Positions 8,488 through 17,182 of a stretch of DNA of 64,000 nt are shown here, piece after piece. The number at the start of each line of letters is the position of its first letter. The first letter of the stretch is position 1. Under the pieces are notes generated by a model that had not been told where the DNA came from, searched no databases, and was given only the letters and a program-made list of their open reading frames with translations. Location of the stretch: NCBI GenBank assembly GCA_021287165.1, contig JAJTAY010000011.1, positions 121,922 to 185,921 on the forward strand, in the 5' to 3' direction. A program made the position numbers and the translations under genes. The stretch is from Bacteroidia bacterium. Lineage in GTDB: Bacteria > Bacteroidota > Bacteroidia > Bacteroidales > F082.

Positions 8488-9141
8488 ATGAAAACCGACA
8501 ACCTTCATCAGGTTATCTCAATCAGAAATCTAACCGACAGCGCATATGTGGTGCGAATGTCAAGACGCGGACTGCAATTCAGGGCCGGGCAACACATCCT
8601 GCTCGGTAAGGCCGGAAGTATTCACAACCGCGAGTATTCGGTTTACAGCGGCGAAAATGACGACTTTTTCGAAGTGCTGATCAAGGAAGTTGATGAAGGT
8701 CTTGTGAGCAAGCAACTCAAAAAGCTTAAACCTGGCGAAATGGTACAGATCGAAGGGCCGCTGGGTTTTTTTACTATACCGGCTGAACTTGTCAACAGCG
8801 CAAAGTTTTTGTTCATTGGCACTGGAACAGGTATTGCCCCATTCCACAGTTTTGTGAAAAGCTACCCTCAGATTGACTACCGCTTGCTGCACGGTGTGCG
8901 TTTTGGCAACGAAGCCTACGACAAAATGGATTACGATGCCAAAAGGCATATCCTCTGCACGAGTGGCGACAAAACCGGAAATTACCATGGCAGGGTAACG
9001 AAGTGGCTGAAGGAGAACGAAGTAAGTCCTGACACCCACTGCTACCTTTGTGGAAATTTCAATATGATTCACGAAGCCTTTGAAATATTGGAAAAGAAAG
9101 GAGTGCCGCCGTCAAATGTCCACGCCGAGGTTTATTTTTAA
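8488..9141 (+). CDS. Ferredoxin-NADP+ reductase family FAD/NAD(P)-binding oxidoreductase
   Basis: 217 residues, a minimal FNR-fold protein. An N-terminal FAD-binding barrel carries REYSVYS (residues 48-54), the RxYS flavin signature. The C-terminal NAD(P) domain carries GTGTGIAPF (about 111-119) and the terminal CGN motif (CYLCGNFNMI). There is no iron-sulfur domain, so it needs a separate electron acceptor such as a ferredoxin or flavodoxin, or acts as a flavin reductase. It is soluble and cytoplasmic. It stands alone between a divergent promoter region and miaB. The partner is not evident here. Confidence 0.85.
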   Translation: MKTDNLHQVISIRNLTDSAYVVRMSRRGLQFRAGQHILLGKAGSIHNREYSVYSGENDDFFEVLIKEVDEGLVSKQLKKLKPGEMVQIEGPLGFFTIPAELVNSAKFLFIGTGTGIAPFHSFVKSYPQIDYRLLHGVRFGNEAYDKMDYDAKRHILCTSGDKTGNYHGRVTKWLKENEVSPDTHCYLCGNFNMIHEAFEILEKKGVPPSNVHAEVYF

Positions 9142-9220
9142 TCGGAATGCAAAGCGTATTTATCATAGTCAATCTTCTCATTAGTCTCAAACCACAAACG
9201 AAAAACTCAAAACCCTAAAC

Positions 9221-9264
9221 CCACTCACCATTCACCACTCACCACTCACCATTCACCACTCACC
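9221..9264. repeat. Tandem heptamer repeat immediately upstream of miaB
   Basis: Six consecutive copies of the heptamer CCAYTCA fill 9221-9262, followed by CC. They group as two perfect 21-base units (9221-9241 and 9242-9262), each of the order C-T-C at the variable Y position. The array ends one base before the miaB ATG at 9266. The repeat is C/A-rich with almost no G on this strand. Confidence 0.9.
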
Positions 9265-9265
9265 T

Positions 9266-10717
9266 ATGAAATACCACCTTTTATCGTTGGGCTGCCAGAT
9301 GAACCAATCCGATACCGAGCGTGTCCGCACAGTGCTTGGCGGAATGGGTTTCGCCGAAACAGAGAACGAGTCTGAAGCCTCCATACTTGGTATTATCGCC
9401 TGCTCGGTGCGTCAAAAGGCCATCGATAAAGTTTATACCCGCATCGACAAGTGGAACAGGATGAAAAACCGCAAAAGCCTGCTCACTTTTGTCTCGGGTT
9501 GCATCTTACCCGCCGATCGCGACCGGTTTCTCAAGCTTTTCGATCTGGTCTTCACCATGAGCGAACTGCCCGAGCTCCCTGCAATGATTAGCCAATATGG
9601 TATTGTAACTCCGGCCGGACTTATGCAGCAGGATCTGGACCGGCAGCCTGTTGTGGAAACTAACCTGGACAGACAAACGGAATCAGTTTTAAACCAGAAG
9701 ACAAAAAACCCTTTAAATCTCAAGGGAGTAAACCTTAATCCGGCGATCGGTATCGACGATTTCTGGCATGTTGAGCCTACCTATACTTCGCCCTTCGAGG
9801 CGTTTGTTCCAATACAAAATGGTTGCGACAAATTCTGCACATTTTGTGCAGTGCCCTACACACGCGGACGAGAAGTGTCGCGGCCTTCGGAGGAAATCCT
9901 TGCTGAAGTGAAAAGTTTGATTGACAGGGATTTTAAAACCATTACCCTGCTTGGTCAGAACGTGAACTCTTATGGTCTTGATAAAGAGGGCCACGAAATT
10001 GGCTTTCCGGAACTGCTTCGTCGCATAGGCGAAATGGGAATTGCATCAGGCAAGGATTTCTGGGTCTATTTCACTTCGCCGCACCCACGCGATATGACCG
10101 ACGAGGTAATTGAGGTTATTGCAAACTACCCGGTGTTGGCAAAGCAAATCCACCTGCCGCTCCAATCGGGCGATGATGCCGTTCTGCTGCGTATGAACCG
10201 TAAACACGGCATCGAACGATATCGTCACATTGTGCAGACAATCAGACGATTGATCCCTCAGGCTACACTGTTCACGGATATCATTGTCGGGTTTACCGGC
10301 GAAACGGAAGAACAGTTTCAGAATACCATCATGGCCTTCGACGAGTTTCGCTACAACATGGCTTATATTGCGCAATACTCGGTTCGGCCCGGAGCTGCCA
10401 GCTCACGCTGGGAGGACGACATCCCCAAGGAAGTGAAGAAGGAGCGCTATCACCGGCTCACCGAGGTTTTGATGAAACACTCCCACGAATACAATAAAAC
10501 CTTGATAGGCCAATCTATGAAGGTGCTTGTCCGGGGTCGCGACCGGAAGCCGGGTTTTCTGTCGGGCTATACCGAGGGAAAACTGGTGATTCGTTTCCGC
10601 TCCAACGACGAATCCTTGATTGGTCGCTTTGTTGAGGTTCAGATTGATTCGGTTGCGCCGCTCTCTCTCGAAGGGAAATTAGTTAGCGAACCTGTTGAAA
10701 AGAGTCTTGTTGCATGA
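9266..10717 (+). CDS. miaB: tRNA-2-methylthio-N6-isopentenyladenosine37 synthase MiaB (radical SAM)
   Basis: 483 residues. It converts i6A37 to ms2i6A37 in tRNA. The N-terminal UPF0004 domain carries the auxiliary cluster ligands Cys10 (LGCQMNQSD), Cys46 (IIACSVRQKA) and Cys79 (VSGCILP). The radical SAM cluster is Cys187-x3-Cys191-x2-Cys194 (CDKFCTFCAVP). A C-terminal TRAM domain follows (about 415-470). The GQNVNSYG and CSVRQKA segments favour MiaB over RimO or MtaB. A linker of about 70 residues between the first two domains, containing DRQPVVETNLDRQTE, is longer than usual. Its stop overlaps the mtaB start by four bases. Confidence 0.92.
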   Translation: MKYHLLSLGCQMNQSDTERVRTVLGGMGFAETENESEASILGIIACSVRQKAIDKVYTRIDKWNRMKNRKSLLTFVSGCILPADRDRFLKLFDLVFTMSELPELPAMISQYGIVTPAGLMQQDLDRQPVVETNLDRQTESVLNQKTKNPLNLKGVNLNPAIGIDDFWHVEPTYTSPFEAFVPIQNGCDKFCTFCAVPYTRGREVSRPSEEILAEVKSLIDRDFKTITLLGQNVNSYGLDKEGHEIGFPELLRRIGEMGIASGKDFWVYFTSPHPRDMTDEVIEVIANYPVLAKQIHLPLQSGDDAVLLRMNRKHGIERYRHIVQTIRRLIPQATLFTDIIVGFTGETEEQFQNTIMAFDEFRYNMAYIAQYSVRPGAASSRWEDDIPKEVKKERYHRLTEVLMKHSHEYNKTLIGQSMKVLVRGRDRKPGFLSGYTEGKLVIRFRSNDESLIGRFVEVQIDSVAPLSLEGKLVSEPVEKSLVA

Positions 10718-12003
10718 AGAAAATAGCGTTCAAAACATTGGGCTGCAGACTCAATCAGTATGAGACCGACGCCTTGGCCTCCCGTTTTCATGCAGGAAGC
10801 TACGAGGTGGTAGATTTCGACGAGCAGGCCGATGTTTATGTGGTGAACACCTGCACAGTAACAAACCAAAGCGACCAGAAATCGCGGCAAACCATACATC
10901 AGGCACGACGTAGAAACAATGATGCGCTGGTTGTGGTAACCGGATGTATGGCCAACAATTACAAGGAGTCGCTGCTCGAATCGAAGTCGATCAATTATGT
11001 TGTGGACAACGAGCGTAAATCGGCCATTTATTCCATTATCGAGGAGCATTATCGGGGACAGGTTCCTGATCCTGAGGGTTTTGACGCTGATGTTTTCAGC
11101 TACGAAACGGCTACCAAAACCTTCCATACGCGCAGCATGATCAAGATTCAGGATGGCTGCGACAACTTTTGTACATTCTGCATCATTCCCAAGGTGCGTG
11201 GAAGAGCCGTAAGCCGTCCTAAAAATGAGATACTCGATAATATCCGGCAGGTGCTTGGCCACGGATTTCGCGAGGTGGTGCTTACCGGCGTCAATATTGG
11301 ACGTTACGATAGCGAAGGAACCAATTTTGAGCAGCTTGTAGAAAGTATTCTTGAATTGCCGGGCGATTTCAGGCTGCGCATCAGTTCCATCGAGCCCGAC
11401 GGCTTCAGCAATCGGTTTTTGGAGCTTTTCGACCATCCAAAGCTCACGCCTCATCTGCACCTTTGTCTGCAAAGCGGATCTGAGGCCGTTTTGCTTCGCA
11501 TGAGACGAATGTACACGGCCCGCGAATTCCGCCAGATCGCTGAAACGCTTCGTTCACGCTATCCCAACTTCAATCTGACTACCGACATTATCGTTGGTTT
11601 TCCCGGTGAGTCGGACGACGAATTTGCGCAAACGGTTCAAATGGCCAAAGAACTGCGATTCAGTCATATACACACTTTTAAGTATTCGGTTCGCAGCGGC
11701 ACGCGTGCCGAGCGGATGCCTGCACAAGTGAGCGAAAAGATTAAGAATCAGCGCAGCGAGATCATCCGTAAAATTGCCATCGAGAGTAAAATTGCCTATT
11801 TCAACAGTATGCTTGGCAGCACTCAGCGCATGCTTGTCGAAAGAATTACTGATTCGCATACGGCCCGCGGTTATGGTGAGCATTACATCCCGATCAGGAT
11901 AGAGAATGCTGCCCACCTTAGCCGAAATCAGTTTGTCAACGTAAGGCTTGAAAGCATTTATATGGCCGAGGAACCTGAAGTTATTGCAACGATCATCGAT
12001 TGA
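10714..12003 (+). CDS. mtaB: tRNA t6A37 methylthiotransferase MtaB (radical SAM)
   Basis: 429 residues. It adds the methylthio group to t6A37, giving ms2t6A. UPF0004-domain cysteines are Cys11 (LGCRLNQYE), Cys47 (VNTCTVTNQSDQKSRQ) and Cys78 (TGCMAN). The radical SAM triad is Cys149, Cys153 and Cys156 (DGCDNFCTFCIIPKVRGR). The NTCTVT and LGCRLNQYE segments are characteristic of MtaB, which separates it from the MiaB paralogue encoded just upstream. The ATGA overlap with miaB indicates co-translation. A short TRAM-like tail is present at the C-terminus. Confidence 0.92.
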   Translation: MKKIAFKTLGCRLNQYETDALASRFHAGSYEVVDFDEQADVYVVNTCTVTNQSDQKSRQTIHQARRRNNDALVVVTGCMANNYKESLLESKSINYVVDNERKSAIYSIIEEHYRGQVPDPEGFDADVFSYETATKTFHTRSMIKIQDGCDNFCTFCIIPKVRGRAVSRPKNEILDNIRQVLGHGFREVVLTGVNIGRYDSEGTNFEQLVESILELPGDFRLRISSIEPDGFSNRFLELFDHPKLTPHLHLCLQSGSEAVLLRMRRMYTAREFRQIAETLRSRYPNFNLTTDIIVGFPGESDDEFAQTVQMAKELRFSHIHTFKYSVRSGTRAERMPAQVSEKIKNQRSEIIRKIAIESKIAYFNSMLGSTQRMLVERITDSHTARGYGEHYIPIRIENAAHLSRNQFVNVRLESIYMAEEPEVIATIID

Positions 12004-12039
12004 TTAATGGTTGATAATTAAAATTTTCAGACGGCTCAA

Positions 12040-12067
12040 TTGCGTAAAGAATATTTGTTTACCTTTG
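12040..12067 (+). promoter_or_regulatory. rpsT promoter, Bacteroidota type
   Basis: TTG at 12040-12042 (-33) and TACCTTTG at 12060-12067 (-7) are separated by 17 bases, followed by GC-AGCC. This fits the Bacteroidota housekeeping promoter TTTG-N19-TAnnTTTG. It gives rpsT a leader of about 30 bases and supports the ATG at 12106, because longer frames would begin upstream of or inside the promoter. Confidence 0.68.
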
Positions 12068-12105
12068 CAGCCCAAAACGATTTCAGAACAATAAGCTCTA
12101 ATCAA

Positions 12106-12360
12106 ATGGCAAACCACAAATCATCAATCAAACGCATCCGCCAGAGCAATGCAAGAAGGCTTCACAACAGGTATTACGCCAAAACCATGCGCAATGCCCT
12201 TAAAAGGTTCAGAGGCCTGACCGAAAAAACCGAAGCCGAAGCTTTATTGCCCAAATTGCATGCGATGATTGACAAGTTGGCCAAACGCAACATCATCCAC
12301 AAAAACAAAGCAGGCAACCTAAAGTCGAAGACGACCAGGCAGCTTGCCAGGATGGCGTAA
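12106..12360 (+). CDS. rpsT: 30S ribosomal protein S20
   Basis: 84 residues, basic and helical, starting [15 protein letters not shown] as is typical of bacterial S20, and ending [12 protein letters not shown]. It binds 16S rRNA at the bottom of the 30S body. I placed the start at the MANHKSS methionine rather than an in-frame upstream codon because the -7 box lies at 12060-12067. It is followed directly by a strong intrinsic terminator and is probably monocistronic. Confidence 0.97.
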   Translation: MANHKSSIKRIRQSNARRLHNRYYAKTMRNALKRFRGLTEKTEAEALLPKLHAMIDKLAKRNIIHKNKAGNLKSKTTRQLARMA

Positions 12361-12380
12361 CGAGAAGTCCGGAATATGCT

Positions 12381-12420
12381 AAAGCCCTCATGCCTTTGCG
12401 GTTTGAGGGCTTTTGTTTTG
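12381..12420 (+). terminator. Intrinsic terminator after rpsT
   Basis: A ten-base stem AAAGCCCTCA (12381-12390) pairs with TGAGGGCTTT (12404-12413) around a 13-base loop, then T-rich sequence follows. The A-tract on the left may also serve transcripts arriving from the minus strand. Confidence 0.85.
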
Positions 12421-12455
12421 CCCTGAAATAATTGCTGTTCCTTACATTAATCCAT

Positions 12456-14540
12456 TTAGCTGTTGAATCCTATCCGGAGACTGAGCTGTAAATGCCTTGG
12501 CAAGCCCGGATAATACCAACGCTGATTACGCTGTCCCGGAGCATTAACCAGTATCATTGAGGCGTAATGGGCATTGGTGGCATTAAGCAAATGCGCATTG
12601 AATGCAATATTGAACTTTTTCATCTGGCCTGACCAACCTCCCGTAAAATGTACCAGCGCGTATGGTTTGCTCGATTTTGTGTTGCTGTCGTTCATTGCCA
12701 TTTTACCAGCATATTCAAGAACAGCTTTACCGTTGACTCCGCTGTTGTGCCGTGCTTCTACACTAACACCACCCGAAAGTCGGGGAATACCTGGCACCTG
12801 TTTTCCTGAATGGTCAGTACCCCGATCGATGAAATCGACGAAACGGTAATCGCCCGCAGTGAGGTTCGCTTTCATTTTCAAATGCGATAGCTGCGGCCAC
12901 GGGGTTTCCGTTACATTCCAGGTTAAGAGTGCCTCCACGCCTTTATGGGCTGCTCGTCCTGCGTTGCGTCCTACCCATCGGTCGGCATCAATACGCTCTG
13001 CTACCAACAGGTTGCGGATATCCAGGTAAAACAAGGTTAAATCCGCAAAAAGACCTGCTTTTTCTGATAGGACTCGTAATCCTGCATCATAGGTTCGACT
13101 TGTTTCCGGTTTGATTTCCGGATTTAATAGTCCTTCACTATCAAGCGTTTCCTGGAGCGGCGGTGGCGCAAACCCATGACTCAGGGATGCGTAGGCATAA
13201 ATTGCTTTACCTATCCTTTGGTTGATGGCAATTCGCGGCGAAAAGTTCCAGGCAGTGCGATAAGTGTCGTTTACCAAACGGTTTTGCCTAATAGCGCGAT
13301 TGGTAAATCTGTCATTTAGTTTTTGCGCGTATAGCCCAGTGGTAATGTAGCTTGCATGAGTCTTGTATTCTGCATGTGCATAATAGGCTGCTGAGCGAAT
13401 CAGTTCCCTGTTATGGCTAATGCTGTCGCCCAAACTGCCTGCGCCATCGGCATTTGCCCTATTCCCAAACATCACTTCTTCAACGAACGATTCAGTGCCA
13501 GCCCACAAACCAATCTGTTTCTCCTCCATGCGGAACGTCCGTCCTGCCTGCATGCGAAACCCCGCGAGTTGCCGGTTTTCGTTGAAACGGTCGAACGGGC
13601 GAAGTTCCTCTTCCTTAACACCGTGCCCGTAAACGCTTGCTTTGAGCCGAAATTCTTTTGCTAGTTGTTGTTCTAAGGTGATTCCGGCAACAAGTCGACG
13701 GCCGTCTTCATATCCTCTGGTCTTTTTCCAATTGGTTGCCGCAGAACGTGGATTGTTATAAAAAGCTGCACTGTCAATAGAGCTAGGGATGTAGGCTTTC
13801 ATTTGCTGCAGTAGGACCAGCGTGGAAATTTCAGTTTTGGTATTTGGCCGGAATCGGCCGGAATAGCCTCCAAAATAGCGGCTATGACTGTTGTTTTCGC
13901 GCCATCCGTCGGAAGTGCCCATACTAAGCAATAATTTCCCCACGGCTTTATCCGTATGATTGTGGGTAATCATTGCCTGGTGTTGCTGAAATCCGAAACT
14001 TCCTGCCGTAAGCTTATAACTGTATGTATTCTGAATCCCTTCATTGGGCAGCGTGCTCAGAAGCACCAGACCGCCTAAACTTGCACCATGCGCAGGAATA
14101 TTAGGGCTTTTGGCGATTTCGATATGGTCGGCAAACGAAGGGTCGACATATTCGGCTATGCTGTAGCCAGAGCCATTAGTCAGGGGTACATCGTCTATAG
14201 CCGACCGAATACGTCCTGTTGCGTATGGCACTCTTGCGCCAATTCCCCTGATAGTTATGCGATTGGTGTTGAGCGTTCCCTGATGGGCATAAACGCCGGG
14301 AACCAGATTAAGCAGCACCGGAAGTCCCTGGGAAGCTTGATTCCTGATCTCGGAGGTATTTATCACTCCGACCGAGGCCGGGATGGTAAGCAAGCGGTGG
14401 CGACCCCCGTAGGCTCTGATAATCACTTCCTCAAGCTGCCTGTTTGAAAGCGTATCTGCATCGTTCGCAATGCCTTTATCCTGAGCGTCAAGGCTAATTA
14501 CAAATAATATGAGGCATACTGAGAGCAGAAGTCTGATCAT
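12456..14540 (-). CDS. TonB-dependent outer-membrane receptor (FecA/siderophore-like)
   Basis: 694 residues. Signal peptide MIRLLLSVCLILFVISLDAQ. A TonB-box-like LEEVIIRAY lies at about 36-44, followed by a plug domain (IPASVGVINTSEI; NRITIRGIGARVPY) and a beta-barrel ending HLQLSLRIGFNS. It lacks the CarboxypepD_reg domain found on the other receptors here. The plug resembles iron-complex receptors, so a siderophore or other metal chelate is a reasonable guess, but nothing nearby (no ABC importer or PepSY gene) fixes the ligand. The promoter at 14549-14578 gives a very short leader. Confidence 0.86.
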   Translation of the reverse strand: MIRLLLSVCLILFVISLDAQDKGIANDADTLSNRQLEEVIIRAYGGRHRLLTIPASVGVINTSEIRNQASQGLPVLLNLVPGVYAHQGTLNTNRITIRGIGARVPYATGRIRSAIDDVPLTNGSGYSIAEYVDPSFADHIEIAKSPNIPAHGASLGGLVLLSTLPNEGIQNTYSYKLTAGSFGFQQHQAMITHNHTDKAVGKLLLSMGTSDGWRENNSHSRYFGGYSGRFRPNTKTEISTLVLLQQMKAYIPSSIDSAAFYNNPRSAATNWKKTRGYEDGRRLVAGITLEQQLAKEFRLKASVYGHGVKEEELRPFDRFNENRQLAGFRMQAGRTFRMEEKQIGLWAGTESFVEEVMFGNRANADGAGSLGDSISHNRELIRSAAYYAHAEYKTHASYITTGLYAQKLNDRFTNRAIRQNRLVNDTYRTAWNFSPRIAINQRIGKAIYAYASLSHGFAPPPLQETLDSEGLLNPEIKPETSRTYDAGLRVLSEKAGLFADLTLFYLDIRNLLVAERIDADRWVGRNAGRAAHKGVEALLTWNVTETPWPQLSHLKMKANLTAGDYRFVDFIDRGTDHSGKQVPGIPRLSGGVSVEARHNSGVNGKAVLEYAGKMAMNDSNTKSSKPYALVHFTGGWSGQMKKFNIAFNAHLLNATNAHYASMILVNAPGQRNQRWYYPGLPRHLQLSLRIGFNS

Positions 14541-14548
14541 GTAAACAC

Positions 14549-14578
14549 CAAATCTAAGGAATGTCTTTGTAGTTCCAA
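14549..14578 (-). promoter_or_regulatory. Promoter of the TonB receptor at 12456-14540
   Basis: On the minus strand a TTG (14578-14576) is followed after 19 bases by TAGATTTG (14556-14549), an exact match to the Bacteroidota consensus in sequence and spacing. The -7 box ends eight bases before the ATG, so the mRNA should have almost no leader. Confidence 0.66.
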
Positions 14579-14640
14579 TGCCTGGCGTGACATTGGTTGA
14601 AGTTGGATCTTCACAGCCGAGATCTTTACCCAGTCATAAA

Positions 14641-17064
14641 CTAAAACTCCATCATTCCCTCGTCATTTTCCATACGACGCTCAGGGGCACGACGTTTTTG
14701 CTGATTGATCCGGTAGTTGAAGTTGACCGTAACCATTGTGCGGCTCCACTGAAATTCGGTTTTCGAATAGAAGTTGTCCTCAAGTGTTTCGAAAGCCCAT
14801 TTGCGGGTGCCGAAGATGTCGCGCACATTCAGGGTTATGGTTCCTTTGTTTTTCAGTACATCTTTGCTGATGCCTGCATCGGCGCCAAAATTGGGCAGGC
14901 GACTACCTTGAGGAGTCTTCGATTTTCCTTGATAATTCAGGGCTAATTGTGCATCAAGGCCTTTCTTCAGATTGGCTCTTGCCATCAACCTTCCTGTCCA
15001 CGAGAAATCTTCGACATTATAACTTTTGTTGTAAAGTTCGCCTTGCGTTACCGATCTGAAGAAATTAAGACTTCCATTGAGGTTCAGCCATTTATAAGGA
15101 TTGGCCATGCCGATGATTTCGACGCCAAGGTCGTCGCGGCTGGCAAAATTTTCGGGGCGGGCATAGGCAATACCAGTGCTGTCGATACGCTCAACACGCA
15201 TGAAAACATCATTGCTCTGTCGGTAGTAGGTGTTGAAGTTCATATTGCCCTGCTTGAAAAACCGAAGGTAGCCCACTTCAAACGAATTGGTGTAAACAGG
15301 CCTAAGTCCCGGATTTCCCGACATAATAAAGCGGTTGTCGGTAATGGTTCTAAAGGGATTAAGCTGCCAGAAACCGGGCCTGCGGATACGACGGCTGTAA
15401 CTGAATTGCAGATTGTTTTTTGGGTCAAACTTATAGGTGAAGTGACCGCTGGGGAAAAAGTCAAGATACGATTGATTGTTTTCCTCATTGGTTTCGAGGA
15501 GCTTAGTGTCGATTTTCGACCATTCGGAGCGGGTGCCCAGCTGATACGTGTACTTGCCCTTGTCCCTTGCATATAGGACATACGCAGCAAGAATATCCTC
15601 GTTGTATTTGAAAATGTTGGAAAACTCCGACAGCTCTGTAAATAAGCCGGTATCATCCCGCTGTTCCACTTTATAGTCATTGGTGATATTCCGGTTCTGA
15701 TACCTAAAACCTGTTTCAAGCTTTTCTTTGTCGCGAAGCGGCTGAAAATAATCTACCTGTGCCTGAGCGCTGTTGTTGGTCTGGTTGGTCCGCATCCTCT
15801 GAAGAATGTCATCGGGGTAGGGGAGCAAAGTGCTGAATAATACGCTTTCGAGGATGGATGAATTCTCTTCTTCAGTATTATCGGTATAGCGGAAGCTTGC
15901 AGTAAGCAGCTGATCTTTACGGTTAAACTGCCTTCTCAGATCGAGAGCATATTCAATGGTAGGGTCTTTTTCCGATTGTTCTTCGCGACGCTGGCTTGTC
16001 TGAAAAAGGCTTCCGTCGCGGAAATCGTTGTAAGTCACGGTCGAAGGGTTATTGCCCGTTGAGTGACGATACATGATACTTCCTGAGAGGCTTGTTTTCG
16101 GATTAAAAGCATATTCAGCGCCAAGCCGCAGGGTGTTGTTGAAGGAGCGCCTTATGCGTTCAGCTTCCTGATCCGTGATCAGTCCGCTGCTGAAGATTTC
16201 CCTGTAAACCGTGCCACCTCCGCGGTTTTCGTTCCTGCCAATATTGTAATTCGCAAACAGGTTCATCTTGTTCATACGATAGTTGGCATTAAGGCCAAGT
16301 CCGGCTTGCCAGGGATAACCCGCATTGAGGTCGATTGAGCCGTTGTAGCCCCTGCGGCGGTCTTTTTTCAAAACAATGTTGATAATGCCTGAACTGCCTT
16401 CGGCTTCATAGCGCACCGAAGGGTTGGTGATTACCTCGATGCGCTCAATCATATCGGCCGATATTGCCCTGAGAGCATTGCGATTGCTGATGCCTGCCAT
16501 ACCCGACATTTTGCCGTCGATCAAAATGCGTACGCCTTCGTCGCCCCTCAGGCTAACATTGCCGTCAATATCCACAGTAACCGATGGAATGTTCTCAAGC
16601 ACTTCCACAGCGTTTGAGGCCTTGGTGTTGATGTCGCGGCCGATATTGAATACGCGCTTGTCAAGGCTCATTTCAACGGTTGAACGTTCGGCCACAACTT
16701 CAACTTCTTTTAGTAATGCCTCATCGGGCGATAATATCAGGCTTCCCAGATCGCGCAGTTGGGTAGTGCGCTGAATTTGAAGATCGCTCAGGGTGATTGT
16801 GCCATAAGCCAAAAATTGCACCTTAATATAATAGGTGCCGGGCTTAACTTTGATGTCGAATTCGCCATTTGGTCCCGTGATAGAGCCGGCAACAAAACTC
16901 GAGTCGGACTGGTTGTAAACCATCACAGTAGCGTATTCAAGGCCTTTGCTTGTTGAACGGTCAACAACCTTTCCTCTGAGGCCACTGTCGGCAGGTTCTG
17001 GTATGCTGGCGAAAAGGGAAAATGTGACAAACGAAAAAAGAAGAGTCAGGATTGATCTATACAT
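14641..17064 (-). CDS. Outer-membrane beta-barrel protein with carboxypeptidase-like regulatory domain (TonB-receptor-related)
   Basis: 807 residues. Signal peptide MYRSILTLLFSFVTFSLFAS. Then a CarboxypepD_reg-like domain (SGLRGKVVDRSTSKGLEYAT, about 28-110) and a plug (LKEVEVVAERSTVEMSLDKR; LENIPSVTVDIDGNVSLRGD, about 120-230). The C-terminal barrel is of the OMP_b-brl_3 type (FNYRIN near the end). The motif VDGNVSLRG with RILIDGKMSG is characteristic of this Bacteroidota receptor family, whose ligands are mostly unknown. The gene follows priA on the same strand after 118 bases and probably has its own promoter, although no clean TAnnTTTG was seen. Confidence 0.86.
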   Translation of the reverse strand: MYRSILTLLFSFVTFSLFASIPEPADSGLRGKVVDRSTSKGLEYATVMVYNQSDSSFVAGSITGPNGEFDIKVKPGTYYIKVQFLAYGTITLSDLQIQRTTQLRDLGSLILSPDEALLKEVEVVAERSTVEMSLDKRVFNIGRDINTKASNAVEVLENIPSVTVDIDGNVSLRGDEGVRILIDGKMSGMAGISNRNALRAISADMIERIEVITNPSVRYEAEGSSGIINIVLKKDRRRGYNGSIDLNAGYPWQAGLGLNANYRMNKMNLFANYNIGRNENRGGGTVYREIFSSGLITDQEAERIRRSFNNTLRLGAEYAFNPKTSLSGSIMYRHSTGNNPSTVTYNDFRDGSLFQTSQRREEQSEKDPTIEYALDLRRQFNRKDQLLTASFRYTDNTEEENSSILESVLFSTLLPYPDDILQRMRTNQTNNSAQAQVDYFQPLRDKEKLETGFRYQNRNITNDYKVEQRDDTGLFTELSEFSNIFKYNEDILAAYVLYARDKGKYTYQLGTRSEWSKIDTKLLETNEENNQSYLDFFPSGHFTYKFDPKNNLQFSYSRRIRRPGFWQLNPFRTITDNRFIMSGNPGLRPVYTNSFEVGYLRFFKQGNMNFNTYYRQSNDVFMRVERIDSTGIAYARPENFASRDDLGVEIIGMANPYKWLNLNGSLNFFRSVTQGELYNKSYNVEDFSWTGRLMARANLKKGLDAQLALNYQGKSKTPQGSRLPNFGADAGISKDVLKNKGTITLNVRDIFGTRKWAFETLEDNFYSKTEFQWSRTMVTVNFNYRINQQKRRAPERRMENDEGMMEF

Positions 17065-17182
17065 CAGCTGAGTTTTTAGTGCTTTATTACAAACTGGATA
17101 AAGTTTTGTTCACGGGCAATAAACATCAGCCCAAAGCCCATTATTCCCAAAAACGATGATGTTAGATTTTTTTAACGTTGCT

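Noticed and set aside
9221..9264. CRISPR-like array
   Set aside because: The seven-base units are directly contiguous with no spacers, and there are no cas genes in the window.
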